Below, piece after piece: positions 43,568-56,170 of a stretch of 64,000 nt of DNA. This DNA is from Haberlea rhodopensis. Taxonomy: Eukaryota > Streptophyta > Magnoliopsida > Lamiales > Gesneriaceae. The stretch covers positions 372,001-436,000 of the forward strand of contig CAJQUN010000413.1 in the NCBI GenBank assembly GCA_907163345.1, written 5' to 3'. The translations under genes and the position numbers were made by a program. Every line of letters begins with the position of its first letter. Position 1 is the first letter of the stretch. The notes under the pieces are model-generated. The model worked only from the letters and a program-made list of their open reading frames with translations, was not told the DNA's origin and searched no databases.

Positions 43568-45505
43568 TGATCGCTTTTATTTTAAACAGTTATTTCTCAG
43601 TGTAGCGATTCTACCGCAAGTGCACAGTGTCAAGTTTTAGTATAATGATATAAAAAGTACGGATTGTCGATCCCACGAGGACTAGTAAATAATTATCAAA
43701 CTCCACTAGTTTAACTATATTTAGCCTACGAAAATTGGTTATAACTAATTAACTAATTTAACTAATTAATTCAATAATAAATCCAAACAAACGATAGAGA
43801 ATGAGAATGAAATCAATAGAGACAATTATCAAGACTTTCGGTTCACCTATGTAATCCCCCACAATTCGCCTATTAGTTAAGAATTAATTCAAACAATCTA
43901 AGGTGACGAGTTTTCCTAATTCACTTGCTATACCTTGGTCCGGCTATAACAAATCTAATACTAACGTAACAATAAGCCACTCTCGTACCCTTATTGAACA
44001 ATTAATATTGTAAATCGATCTATGAAAACTTCTAGCCTTCGATTACTAGATATCTATAGCTATCACACGTGTATTTGACTTCATCTCTCGATCTCAGTCT
44101 GAAATCCACGGCATAAATCACTATATCGAATTCCAATTTTATCTCTCGATCTCAATTGTAATTTATTATCATTCAAGGATGGCCAAACCCTTAAAAGCAT
44201 GTAGAACAATGATCTATACACTTAGATAATAAGAATCAATAAAAAACAATCAATTTAAATCATGGGTTCATAACATAGGATCCCCTAAGTCTTGACAACA
44301 AACTTAGCCTAGCAACATATTCAATATCAAATGCAATATCATGTTTTTCAACATCAAAAGCATAAGAAAATAAAATAGAATCAAACTAAGTTTGGAAATA
44401 CGTATAAACTAGCGATGTTGAATCGCGTCGTCGATCCGTAACTCCGTCTCTCGCTTGGCAGTGCTGTACGTACGTGTATGATCTCCAACTGCTGTTTACG
44501 TAAATCTGCTCTTCTCTTCACGCCTATCTCCTTCTCACGTACGTTCCTTTCTCCGCGTCTCCTGTTGCTGTTCTTCAATCTGTTCACGTCTGGTTTCTCT
44601 CCTCTCTCGTAACTCCTTTTCCAATTCTGAATCTCCCCTCTCTTCGTCTGTATCTACTGCCCTTAATCTGAACTCACCTTCGTAACTCCTCTCCAGAATT
44701 CCTCTGCCTTCACTCTTCTGTATCTGTATCAGATCTTCAGAATTTTCATATCCTGTTACGTGAGTTCTTCGCACCAGAAGTTCACCTACGTGCTTCCTCC
44801 TCTTCACGTAAATCTCCTCTCTGTCTGATCTCTCCTCTCGCTCCGCTTCTTCCCTGATATCTTTGTACGTTTCTCTTTCACTCCAAGCTGCCCTCCTTCG
44901 TGAATGACAGTCTGATATGTTTCTGTTCGTTCCAGAAATCCTCCTCCTGCTTGAAGTCCCTGGCTGCTGTTCCGTATCAGATTGTTCGTTCAAGTGCTCA
45001 CTTCTGATCTCTCCTCCTGAACCTCTCGACTCCCCTCTCTTTTTCTACGTAAATCCCCCTCTGTTCACGTACGTCTTCTTCTGGTTCCTCCGCTTCTTCC
45101 CTGATATCGTTTTTCTTTTCTACGTTGCTCCTCCCTTCCTTTTATCTCAATCTCCTCTCCTTTTATACGCTGCACGTATCTTCCCCTTTAATAATTTGAT
45201 ATCATCCTTCTTTTATCTTCTCTTCTCAATGTTTATCCTCCTTCCATCTTTTATTTCCATAAAGAAATCCTATATTATAATATCATATATTATAATATAA
45301 TATTTCATCCATGTTCGATAATATCCGGTTGTGCTCGGTTTGGTCCTTTTTCATTAATTAAAGCTTATTTTCTCCACTTTTATGCATTTGGACCTGGATT
45401 CCTGAAATATACAAATATATACCAAAACGCGTAATATTTTCCAGGAATCACTATAAAAACACCTCTAATCATATATCAAAATAAGTGTAAAAATCACACT
45501 TATCA
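43568..45505 (-). repeat. Ath-3 LTR (5' in element orientation)
   Basis: 1938 bp; differs from 38951-40873 by about a dozen substitutions and by an insertion near 44382-44397 containing AAACTAAGTTTGG. Confidence 0.95.
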
Positions 45506-47820
45506 ATAGCATCAAGACGAGTGTCTTGAGCAATAAGGGACTTTGCGACGGAAGCTCGAACTTCAGTGGCCAGCTCGATCTGTTCTTTTCTCAGACTGTT
45601 TTTATATGTAGCTTGCTGAGAGAACAGATCATTCAGTCCGCGCTGAATGCTGCTAATGTTGGCTTTCATATTCTCTTTGAAAGATTCAAAATCCAATAAT
45701 GTAGCCCTCTGACTTTGATGAACTTCTATAACTCGTTGAGAGAGAGATAGACAGTTATCAGAAAGGTGTTGAAGTGACTTGCCAGTGATGGGGCATCATC
45801 AGATAGACGGCTCGGAGAGTGATCAGATGGCGATGAAGGATGATCAATCTCTGCGGCAATTGGAACAAGTGAAGACATATCAGATTGGCGTGTTTCGGAC
45901 CGGATCAAATTGACCAAGTCCGAAGAGAATGCTTCCAAAAATGTCATATCTTTAGCAGACTGATCTCTAGGAGTGATAGGTCTGGTAGGCTCCTCAACTT
46001 GTAATGCGGCAACAACATTTGACACCACCAGATCCGGATCGACGAAGTCTGGAGAGATGATTGTTGTATGTTCGGCGGTTGGACTGTGCTGAATTTGGGA
46101 GACTGAGGGTGCAATGGGGATGGAAGTTGTTGGAGAGTCCAGCAAGACATCCATTGCTTCAGTCTCATCTGCAGACGGAGCAGTAGTCAGTGGCTGCTCC
46201 GCTGTCTGCTTCGCTGAATCAGAAGGCAGTTGCTCAAGGAAAGGTTCGGCCAAAGTCTTACTCGCAGATGGGTGATCCGGGCTGGGAACTGGAGTAGATA
46301 TGTTGAGCTTATGTCGTTGAAAACGAACAGCCAAGTGAAGAGCATGAACATCCATCTCCAGCTGAGCAATGACGGCACCATCATCTTTGGCAGTCGGATT
46401 GCTCAGATCAAAATTTGCCTTCTTAGCTGCAATGAGCAAGTTTGCCAGTCTGAATCTTTGGTTAGCCTGGAACAGATCTTTGCGATGCACAGCAATTCGG
46501 ACGTCATCAGTCTCTGTCCCCTTAAGGACTTCTTGTTCCATCTTTTGGAGTCTTCTCATCTTGCCGAAGAACATATCAATGTGGTTGATCGTTCTGTATT
46601 CAACATATTAATCAAACACCACAGTGAGCTCCTTTACCTTTTCCTCAACATCTTCCATGGCGATGTCGTTGGCTGTTTGAGCGGCTGATTTGGGTTTTGA
46701 AGAGAGGGGTTCAGTGAGGATTGCCTTGCCTTTGCCGGTGGGAGATGAGGTCTTGATCCCCGATTGGGTGTAGTCTCCCAACTCGGTGATAATAATGCCT
46801 TTGACTACAGGGATGGCAGAGGGCACTCGGATAGTGACTTTGGGTACAGTGACGGGAGTGGATAAAGGTGGGGTTGTAGTTTGGGGTGCAGGGGTGGCTT
46901 TTGTGGAGGGCAATATAGGTAAGGTTTTAAGATGTAAGGTTTTGATTGGCTTGGTGATCTGTGTTCTTGGCTTCTTTGGAGGGGGCTTGGCGGGAGATGA
47001 AGGAGCAGACTGAGTTTCCTCTGAGTCAGTCTGGATAGTCAGTTTGTGCTTGACTCGAGTTTTTCGAGCAGCAGCCTGTTCTTCTCCTTGTTCAATTTTG
47101 ACAGCCACCAGATCGGAAGAAGTGGGTGGAGCACCTTTGGATTTCAGTAGTGCCAATCCCTTGGGGTTGAGAATTTTAAAGGGACAAAGCAGACGGCTTC
47201 CCCAGCTCAATGTTCAAAGTCTTCAATAGCTTGCTGAGGGGAACTGCAAAGCACACAGCCTGTTTGGAGGCGATAACCGTTTCAAGCAAAACTCCAAACA
47301 AGATCGCAGACCAATTCATCTTTTGTCCTGAGTGAATAGCAGCCATGGCCCGGAATTTCTCGGCAGTGACAGTGTCATAGCTTCCGGCTTTGCCCAATAG
47401 TGGCTTGCCAACAATCTCGCACAAAACTTGGAAATGAAAGAGCATTTTCTTATTCTTGAATGATGGCTGCAATCGGTGGCCAAAAATGGATACCTTCCCC
47501 TGAAGATCGGTGATAGTGGCCTGAGGAATGTGGCCAAACTCAGTCAGTCCGGTGTTGGGAAGACCAAAGGTCTTTGACAGCGTCGACTGAGAGATGTCAA
47601 ATGATTTGCCCTTGACAGTGGTGGAGATGAACGTCTTCTGAGACACAGCATTGGCAAACAATTCTCGAATCTCCGACTCGTAAACCACCGTTCCGCATTC
47701 CAGAAAGTTCCTTAATCCAGAAGACTCCAAGGATTTGAACATGGCGACAAGTTCTGGATCTTCAGCCCTATAGATTTCATCGAACTCAACAGATAGAGAA
47801 TTGTGAGTGATAGTAGCCAT
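45506..47820 (-). pseudogene. SIRE-like additional ORF downstream of pol, N-terminal and middle parts
   Basis: Begins MATITHNSLSVEFDEIYRAE at 47820. Pieces 47820-47176, 47210-46608, 46574-45726 and 45696-45506 follow each other, separated by two frameshifts and one TAA at 46608; with the tail at 38837 the ancestral protein was about 800 residues. The N-terminal 200 residues form a globular domain (KGKSFDISQSTLSKTFGLP, then FHFQVLCEIVGKPLLGKAG), similar in style to the plant transposon-protein domain. The middle is Pro/Thr/Ser-rich with basic patches (KPPPKKPRTQ). The end is helical and probably coiled-coil. No RT-like, protease or membrane signature. It matches the class of additional ORFs known from plant LTR elements. 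Function unknown. Confidence 0.82.
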
Positions 47821-48245
47821 TTGAGTGAAATGAAGGATACGGAGAAATTGAAAATATTTGAGAGTTAGAAAACAGACAGCAGTAATTTGTAAAAAGTGAA
47901 ATGAAAATGAAATGTTCAGCCCGCTAAATAGGAGAGAAGAGACACGTGTCTGTATCTCGATGACTGATATTTAAATAATTCAAAATAAACGGACAGGATG
48001 ATAGAGAGATAAGGTGGTTAAAATTGCAATCAGTCCAGGCTGTTTTAAATAATTACTTTATTTAAAGATTTGTTGACCAGACAGATCATGGGATAATATC
48101 AGATTTGACAGAGATCGGTCTGAAAGTTCGGACCGGTCTGTGTCTTTCTGATAATTGTATTATCGATCTGTGCCAGTATATAATCTTTAAAAGCGAAAAG
48201 AAAGATACATCTAAAATATCAAGATAAGTCTATTAAACCAAGAAT
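47821..48245 (-). promoter_or_regulatory. Spacer between pol and extra ORF, with LTR-like motifs
   Basis: Contains CAGATCGAT (about 48163), CAGACCGGTCCGAAC (about 48127) and CAGACCGATCTCTG (about 48110) on the minus strand, like the CAGACCGACCAGATCGAT words of the LTR. It also has the palindrome GACACGTGTC at about 47945 and TATTTAG before the ATG. An internal promoter is possible, but the motif is also frequent in the coding part. Confidence 0.45.
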
Positions 48246-51200
48246 TTAACGAAAATAATTAAACTTAGCCTCAGGAAGTGGTTTGGTGAAGATATCTGCT
48301 GCTTGCTGGTCTGTTGAAATATGCTCGATCCGAATTTCCTTTTTGCCAACATGATCTCGAATAAAATGATGTCTGATATCAATATGCTTTGTTCGAGAGT
48401 GCAAAACTTGATTATACGTTATAGCAATTGCACTGGTGTTGTCATAGAATATTGGAGATTTACAACAGCTTGAATGCCATAGTCTTTGAGCTGATGTTGA
48501 ATCCAGAGCATTTGAGCGCAACAGCTTCCAGCGGCAAGATATTCTGCTTCAGCTGTAGATGTGGCAATGGATGTTTGCTTCTTGCTAAACCATGATATCA
48601 ATCTTTCACCTAAGAATTGACAGGTTCCACTGGTGCTTTTGCGATCAATCTTACACCCAACATAGTCAGCATCTGAATATCCGACTAGACTGAAATTTGA
48701 ATCTTTGGAGTACCAAAGACCAACGTTCTGAGACCCTTTTAAATATTTAAGAATGCGCTTAGCAGCAATAAAGTGTGATTGCTTTGGATCTGACTGGAAT
48801 CTAGCGCACATGCAAACTGAGAACATTATATCAGGCCGGCTCGCTGTAAGATACAAGAGCGATCCGATCAGTTCTCGATACATAGTTACTTCAACTGATG
48901 TTCCCCCTTCGTCTTTATCTAGCTTGATTGAAGGACTCATTGGAGTTGACGCAGTTGAACAAGTCTCCATACCGAATCTTTTGAGAAGCTCTTTGGTATA
49001 CTTGGTTTGATTTATAAAAATACCATTGCTGAGCTGTTTGACTTGGAGACCCAAAAAGAATGAAAGTTCTCCCATCATACTCATCTCAAACTTTCCCTGC
49101 ATTAACTTAGAGAAATTCTCGCATAATTTGGGGTAGTTGACCCAAAAATGATATCGTCAACATAGATTTGAACTAATAAGGTATGTTCCCCCTTAATAAA
49201 TTTAGATAGAGTTTTATCCACTGAGCCGATCTGAAAATCGTGGTCCAGCAGAAATTGAGACAGAGTGTCATACCAGGCTCTTGGAGCTTGTTTCAGTCCA
49301 TATACTGCTTTATTCAGTAGATATACATGATCTGGAAATGAGTGGTTTTGAAATCCAGGAGGTTGCTCAATGTAAACTTCCTCCTGGAGCTTACCATTAA
49401 GAAAAGCACTCTTAACGTCCATTTGATATACTTTGAAGGCTTTAAAAGCAGCATAAGCAAGAAAGATTCAGATTGCTTCAAGTCTGGCGACTGGTGCAAA
49501 AGATTCATCGAAGTCAATTCCTTCTTCTTGTCGGAATCCTTGCGCCACCAGTCTGGCCTTGTTTCTAACCACAATTCCATCTGCGTCTAGCTTGTTTATG
49601 AAAACCCATCTGGTTCCAATAACAGGCAGACCACTTGGCCTGGGGGTTAGACTCCAGACTTGATTTTGTTCAAATTGATTAAGCTCTTCTTGCATGACTT
49701 TAATCCAGTTGTAATCAGTCAAAGCTTCATCAATCCTTTTGGGTTCCAGATTAGATATGAAAGCGGCATGAGTGAATTCATCCATCATCTGTCCTCTGGT
49801 TCTTATAGGTGCAGAAGGACTTCCAATTACTAGATCAGGTGGATGTCTCTTTGTCCATCGATAGCTCAATTCCGGATTATCTGGTCCAGAAGGATGATTA
49901 GTAGCAGCATTATCAGCATCTGCTTTAACATTAGAGTTTAGACTCTCCGGATCGGCTCGATCTGGAGGAGCTTCATTGCGTTGATCCGGTCTATCTGGTA
50001 CTTCAGGTTCCGGAGGATTATCTCTTGACCTGTTAGCTACAATCTCATCATCACTGTTAGCTTCGAGATGGATATTTTTCATCTGATTTTGAATTGATTC
50101 CTTGTTACCCTCGATACATAAAGATTCATTAAACACTACATGAACTGATTCTTCTACAGTTAAAGTGCGATTATTGAAGATGCGAAAAGCTTTACTATTG
50201 GATGAATATCCTAAGAATATCCAATTATCTGACTTAGCTTCGAATGCTGTAAGATGATTCTTACCATTATTGTGAACGAAGCATTTGCAGCCAAATACAT
50301 GAAGGTGAGAGATAGACGGTCTGTTACCAGTCCATACTTCATATGGAGTAAGATTCAACTTCTTGTTAATCATAGACCGATTTTGAGTGTAGCAAGCAGT
50401 ATTTACAGCTTCTGCCCAGAACTTTTGGGAAATACCAGAATCTGCAAGCATTGTCCTTGCTGCCTCCTTAAGACTTCTGTTCCTTCGTTCTGCAACTCCA
50501 TTTTGTTGAGGGGTTCGAGCAGCTGAGAATTCATGCTTAATTCCTTGATCTTCTAGAAAGGATTCAAGATTCTGATTTGAGAATTCGGTGCCTTTGTCAC
50601 TTCGAATCCTGTCTATGCTTGATGATTTCTCATTCTGAGTGCGTTTCAGCAGCTTCATCAACTTCGGACCGGTCTGATCTTTACTTCTTAAAAATATTGT
50701 CCATGTAAAACGTGAGTAATCATCAATAACAACAAGAGTATACCGCATTCCCCCTAAACTTGTTATTGGTATAGGACCAAACAAGTCCATATGTAATAGT
50801 TCTAAGCAGCGTGAGGAGGATTTGTCATTCTTGTTTCTGAAGGATGACCTGATCTGTTTGCCCATTTGGCAAGCTTCACAGATCTTATCCTTAGCAAAAT
50901 CGATCTTGGGCAGACCGACAACTAAATCATGTTTACACAGGCTAGAGATAGTCTTAAAGTTGAGATGATTCAAGTGTTTATGCCATAGCCAGTGTTTATT
51001 ATCATTATTCGCGATGAAACAAGTAGGATTATCAGGTTGACCAAAATTCCAGTTAATCTTATATGTATTTCCATTTCTGATTCCTACAAGCATGGTCATA
51101 CCGTCTGACGATTTAACAGTGCAAGTGTGTTTGTGAAATTCTACAGCATAACCATTATCACATAGTTGACTTATACTGATCAGATTATAGCATAAATTTT

Positions 51201-51400
51201 GAACTAATAGTACATCATTGATAGTAATATTACCATGGACAATCTTACCCTTGCCCACGGTCTTACCCTTTGAGTTATCCCCGAAGATGATCTTGGGTCC
51301 AGTACATTTTATGACTTCAGACAGCAGCTCGACGTTTCCTGTCATGTGACGAGAACACCCACTGTCTAGGTACCAGTCCGATACTAGATTCTTCGGTACC
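48246..51400 (-). pseudogene. Copia-type pol: protease, integrase, RT, RNase H, broken
   Basis: Protease WYLDSGCSRHMTG is at about 51372. The zinc region is HKHLNHLNFKTISSL and CEACQMGK; the integrase core is HMDLFGPIP, RSDKGTEFSN and PQQNGVAERRNRSL. RT shows GTRWVFINKLD, MDVKSAFLNGKLQEEVYIEQ, YGLKQAPRAWY and YVDDIIFGST; RNase H shows YSDADYVGCKIDRKSTSG, STAEAEYLAA and TKHIDIRHHFI. The domain order integrase before RT defines Ty1/copia. Breaks: frameshift at about 51400 between gag and protease, a TGA (likely from CGA) at about 49466, and frameshifts at about 49115 and 48440. Confidence 0.94.
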
Positions 51401-53389
51401 TGTCATCAAACATAATTACTGTTGGTACCCAATCGTACTTGGGTCCATAACGGATTAGCCTTTTGGGAACCCACACCTGTATCAGCTTTAATGGTTTGTG
51501 TGTGTCTGGTGTGATATGAGCTGATCTGTTTCGATGTTGTGTGTGATAATGTGTGCGATATGGAAACCTTTGATTCTTATGATGTAATCTATATCTTCGT
51601 TGAACTGGTTTTGAGTTATAGTAGTTGGATGGTCTTCCTTGCCTTAGATCATGCACCTTTAGATTTGGTCTGATAGACACAAAGCTTGCTGGTGCCTTTT
51701 CTTTGGCTTGGTTAACGTACCCAATTCCTCTTCTCAAACCTTGATTCACGAAAGAGACTCTCGTTTGAATTGTAGGCGCTTCAGTTTCATATACTGAGCT
51801 GGATCTAACAAATGTCATTTGTTTGATTTTGTTCTTTACCAGCAACAGTTCAGATTCATCTTTGGTGCAGTCTTTGATATCAATGCCTATGCCGGTGACA
51901 TCACCGACATTTCTTTGTACCTCTTGCAATTCTTCCAGAGATGCTCTTGATTTTGTCCATGTTCTGAAAATACGAGAAAGCTTAGCATTTCGTGTGCTAA
52001 TTCTCTTGTTTTCTTCATGGAGCTGATCGTAAGAGATTTTCAGCTTATTCAGCTCGATCTGTAGATTAGTGCACTCACCTAGCTCAGAGCAGCTTGGTTT
52101 GATATGCTCATCTATTTGATCATTGGCTTTAGCTTTAGTTTTCTCAAATGATTCAGCTAAAATTCTATAGTCATTAGCCATGTCTTGCAGTGCGGACATA
52201 AGCTCTTCACGTGTGAATTCATTTGAGTCAAGATCGAATACCTCGTCTGTGTGACTCGTTTCTTCGTCTGCCATTAGACATTGAATGTCCTCTTCGCTTT
52301 CGCTGGATGAGTATTCGGAGCTTTCTGAATCTGAGTCAGTCTGAGCCCACTTGCTGTTTCCTTCCTCTGCTACTAGGACTTTTTGGGACTTCCTATGATT
52401 ATTTTTACTATCTTTGTAGTGCTTCTTTTTCTTGTCATCACGATGCTTTTCTTTTCGTTCTTCTTTCTTCGGTCTGGTGCAATCTGCAATAAAGTGTCCG
52501 GTCTTACCACAATTGTAGCAAGCCTGAACATTAACAGCATCGTCTTTTCTAGATTTATAGTGATGAGAATGTTTAAAGTTCCTTTTATTTTAGACATGAA
52601 TTTACCAAATTTCTTGATAAATAATGACATAGCATTGTTACTTATCTGTTCGATAGATCGATCTGTTGTGGGGGTGGTCTGGTCTGGAATGGCTGCCAGT
52701 GCTTTGTTTGGTTGAGAGATGAATGGCTCTGCTTCACCTCTGGTGATCAGTTCGAACTCATATGCCTTAAGATCTGCGAACAGATCATGAAGTTCAATTT
52801 TGTTCAGATCTTTAGACTCCCTCATTGCAATGGTCTTTACATCCCATTCTTTTGGCAGAGCTCTCATTACTTTCAGAGCAATCTCTCTGTTAGAGTATTC
52901 CTTGCCCAGACCATTTAGTTCATTGATAATACCAGTAACTCTTTCATCAAACTCGTTTAGAGTTTTTCCAATCTTCATTTTTATGCTCTCAAATTTTTGA
53001 AGAGCAACAGTCAGCTTGTTTTCCTTAGTCTGGTCGTTCCCTTCGCATAGTTGTGCTATCTTCTCCCAAATTTCTTTAGCAGTAGAGCATATTTTGATTT
53101 TACTGAACATATTCTTGTCCAACGTCTTGAACAAGATGTCTTTGGCAACGTTGTCTAGATTTACTTTCTTTCTTTCTTCATTCGTCCAGAGGGATCTATC
53201 CTTCTCGACCATTTGGGGTTCACCACCAGTAATGGAGGCTGTTGTATTGACTTTCAGAATTTTCATTGGTCCATCAGTGATGACGAACCACATATCATCA
53301 TCCTGTGCTGCCAGATGAGCTTACATTCTGATTCTCCAATCATCATAGTCTTCTTTTGAGAACATAGGAATCTTGTTAAATGATGCCAT
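51384..53389 (-). pseudogene. Copia-type gag (UBN2 family), broken
   Basis: The start is taken as the ATG at 53389 (MASFNKIPMFSKEDYDDWRI), followed within 20 codons by a TAA. The next open part (53293) has the gag core ICSTAKEIWEKIAQLC, RALPKEWDVK and DLFADLKAYEFEL. The zinc knuckle CYNCGKTGHFIADC at about 52525-52480 lies in another frame, so a frameshift falls near 52590. The piece 52274-51384 (MADEETSHTDEVFDLDSNEF) is coiled-coil-rich and basic at its end, before the protease. It is related in type to the gag of the element at 4598-9689. Confidence 0.88.
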
Positions 53390-53424
53390 CAGCTTAAGTG
53401 TCTTTGAGATGATTAAGATGACCT

Positions 53425-53436
53425 GCTCTGATACCA
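53425..53436 (-). other. SIRE-like primer-binding site, tRNA-iMet
   Basis: The minus strand reads TGGTATCAGAGC, two bases from the LTR. Confidence 0.95.
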
Positions 53437-53438
53437 CT

Positions 53439-54497
53439 TGTTAGGATCGGTCCGGAGTGTTTAGAGGGGGGGTGAATGAACACTCCTATAAAAATAATCC
53501 TTAGTGATTTCTCTCGGATTAGTGAAAGAAATCTGTTTCTTAATCAATTTTTTCTGTTCTTAGACTAGTAAGAACGGCTCGATGGCTAGAAAAGTATAAC
53601 AGATGCAGAAAGATAAAAGATAGAATATGTTTCTGGAAGTTCGAAGGTGGTGTAATCCTTCTACGTCTCCCCTTCTTCCAATTAAGGAAGGATTCCACTA
53701 GAAGACTTTTATTTATACAATCCTGTTGTACAAACCCAATTCAGCTGGATTTACCTCACTACCAGACTGAAACTCCTAGTCTCTCGATCTGTTCAGACAC
53801 ACACTGTCTGACAGTTACAATTGATTCTCACTTCTCTATCTTAGTACAGAATACAAAAGATAGACTAATTTAGTATATGCAAACAATGATCCTAAGATGA
53901 TCAAATATTACAATATGCTTGTGCTTATGAAAACTTTCGGCTCGAGGATGTCTGAGCTTGTAAGCTTATGCTGTTTAGTTTTCTTTTTGCGTTTTTCGAT
54001 TGATCAGACTCTCTCTTGAGCTCTTTAGTTGCCTTCTTATATAGTTGCATGTACCAACGACATTATTTCCCTTTATGTGCAACTCTTGACTCTGCTCAAA
54101 TTCTGAGTAGGCTACAGTCTTATTCTTTTGGGCGCTTGCCATTCTGGTTCATGCTTTCGGCGACTGTCAGGTATGCTATTCTTTGTCTTCTTACCTTTTA
54201 CGGTAATCTTCAGTCCTTGGTCTTTTTTAGCATTAATTGCAACATTAAATGCTTCAATAAATAGCCGTTAATGATTCAGACTGAAGAGCAAATCTTATTC
54301 AACCTTGTCTGCTCTTGATCTGATAATAGTTGAGATCGATCTGAAGCTTCGATCTGGTCAGACTGATGTTCATCGATCCGTTCTGATTTGCGATATACCA
54401 TATCAGCTTGATCTGCTTTGAGCAATCAATCTGGTCGGTCTGATTTCTATCGATCCGTTCTGATTTGTTTCGTCATCTTTAAAATCCGGAACTAACA
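53439..54497 (-). repeat. SIRE-like LTR (5' in element orientation)
   Basis: 1059 bp, TGTTAGG..CTAACA. It lacks the 37-bp segment present in its partner between two TCTG words, and shows clearly more substitutions than the Athila pairs, so this is the older insertion. Confidence 0.94.
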
Positions 54498-54502
54498 ATT
54501 TA

Positions 54503-55246
54503 CTTTCAAATCTAACGTAATTCAAAGATCTACAACTTTTCTATTTACCTAAACTTCAAATTTGGAACATATTTTTCACAGAATTTCGAAGAACACACTG
54601 CATGTGAAATGCATGAACATGCATACTCGATTTGTGCACAGTTTATTAAAAATATCACAACTTTCTAATTTTAACTTCAAATTAGCTGATTTTGGTGGTC
54701 AATTAAAGATAAGCCAAATACTACAACTTTATAAGGACACCATCTTCAAATTCGGAGCTTAACCATGCTTAAAATTCGAAATTCTAGACACTATGTACAC
54801 TGAAATCTGCAGAATTCATTTAACAACTTTTCTTGTTAAGGTTAATTATTTTCGACCCTAACACCTAAACCCAACTGAAAATAAATTTGAAAAGAGAGTT
54901 ATACCTTTCCTAAATCTTGAATATTTGAGCATAAAACACAAACCAAAATATCCCAAGCTCCAATTGGTAGCTGCCCCTTGAATCCTTTCTTTAAACTTCA
55001 AAGTTCTTGCATCTTAATACTACCCTAGCATTGTAGCTTCTAAATCCTCAATTGCATGTGGGTTTGACCACTTTTGAAGGATCAAAAGGAGTAAAAATAC
55101 AGAGGAGTTTTCGAAAATTGTGGAGAGAGCAAGAAGAAAATGGTGGAGGGATGAAAGAGGTGATGGTTTCGTGGTAGTGGAATGAGATGAAATAAGTGGT
55201 GGTGCAAGGTGTCCTCCCAAATGCCAAGTGTTCATGTTTTCTAAGT
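54503..55246. other. Repeat-like noncoding sequence, probable LTR leader remnant
   Basis: AT-rich; from about 55020 the minus strand is CT-rich with a leader-like stretch ending at the solo LTR. No gene. It is the pre-insertion context of the SIRE-like element. Confidence 0.45.
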
Positions 55247-55579
55247 AATGTTGTGATGCCCGAGAATTATTGGTGTTAATCCCGGTGTGGTATTAATCCT
55301 TAATGGATTTTAATTGTGGCAATTATGTATTAATTGCGGTTTTGGGACTCCCGAGGATTATAAATCCGGTTTTTGGAGTCGTTGGATCCAAGGGATGGGA
55401 TTGTATTCTCATCGTGGTGATAACCTTGGAATTTGGTTCTTGGTGGAATCTGGGGTCCGGAGTACTTTGTATTGCGGCTGGTAATGGAATTAGAGTTGGA
55501 GAGATAATTATTGAAAACGGATGATTTTTAATGAATCATGATGTAGTTGTGGAGGTATTGGTATTTTGGAGCCTTGGTG

Positions 55580-55590
55580 CTATATATACC
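55580..55590 (+). promoter_or_regulatory. TATA box of the solo LTR
   Basis: CTATATATACC, followed by a CT-rich leader beginning at about 55627. Confidence 0.75.
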
Positions 55591-55964
55591 AAATGGACTC
55601 GGTATTCCGTCATTATACGGAATCACTTCCCTCTCTCCTCTCCCTCACGCCTCTCTCCCTCACCCCAAACCCTTCCCCTCTTTTCCTCTTGGGAACAAAT
55701 CGACGGGGCTCGTCTTGGGAGCCCGATTTCTTGAAGAAATGCTGGTAATCTTCTTCTCCTCGCCTTTAACTTCGATTTGATTATAGTATTGTGCTTGTTG
55801 GTCAAGTATTGGGTTGGATTTGAGATTTGGGGGTTTTGGTTAAAATTCTAAAATGTTGTTTTTAGAGTTTTTATTGAGTTTAATTGGTGTATTGGAGGTG
55901 TTTGTTTTGAGTTTGGGTGTCAAAAACACCATGGAAGCTCGATTCTCGGAAAATCGCAGGTCGC

Positions 55965-56170
55965 GATCGATCGCCGAGGAGGGCCGATCGATCTCGACGA
56001 GCAGCTGTAAAATTGGTGAAGATGAACAGTGCGGGCGATCGATCGCGAGTTCTCGGCAATCGATCGCGAGCGAGTTGACGATCGATCGCGGAGACTCGCG
56101 ATCGATCGCGATAAGGCGTTGTTGCCCACTGGACAAGGGCGATCGATCGCAATAAAATCGGCGATCGATC
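55965..56170 (+). promoter_or_regulatory. Palindrome array GCGATCGATCGC in the solo LTR
   Basis: Cores start at 55965, 55986, 56037, 56058, 56080, 56100, 56141 and 56163; steps are 21, 51, 21, 22, 20, 41 and 22 bp. The extended form is GCGATCGATCGC rather than the CTCGATCGATCGAG of the 21-37 kb LTRs, so the outer bases changed on both sides together. Confidence 0.85.

Larger units (their letters stand above)
38951..45505 (-). mobile_element. Ath-3: non-autonomous Athila-like element
   Basis: Flanked by a perfect ATAGC duplication (38946-38950 and 45506-45510). LTRs 38951-40873 (1923 bp) and 43568-45505 (1938 bp) show about a dozen differences plus one 15-16-bp indel, so it is young. The 2.7-kb interior has the tRNA-Asp site, one gag-like ORF, the conserved hairpin and the conserved 3' noncoding module, but no protease, RT, integrase or ORF1. 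Confidence 0.93.
37488..54497 (-). mobile_element. SIRE-like Ty1/copia element with extra 3' ORF
   Basis: Flanked by ATTTA (37483-37487 and 54498-54502). LTRs are 37488-38583 and 53439-54497. Read on the minus strand: LTR, tRNA-iMet site, gag, protease, integrase, RT, RNase H (Copia order), then a long additional ORF, PPT and LTR. gag, pol and the extra ORF all carry stops or frameshifts. Ath-3 is inserted in the extra ORF. The assignment to SIRE rests on the UBN2-type gag, the extra 3' ORF and the poly-C U5 end; Tork is the alternative. Confidence 0.92.
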
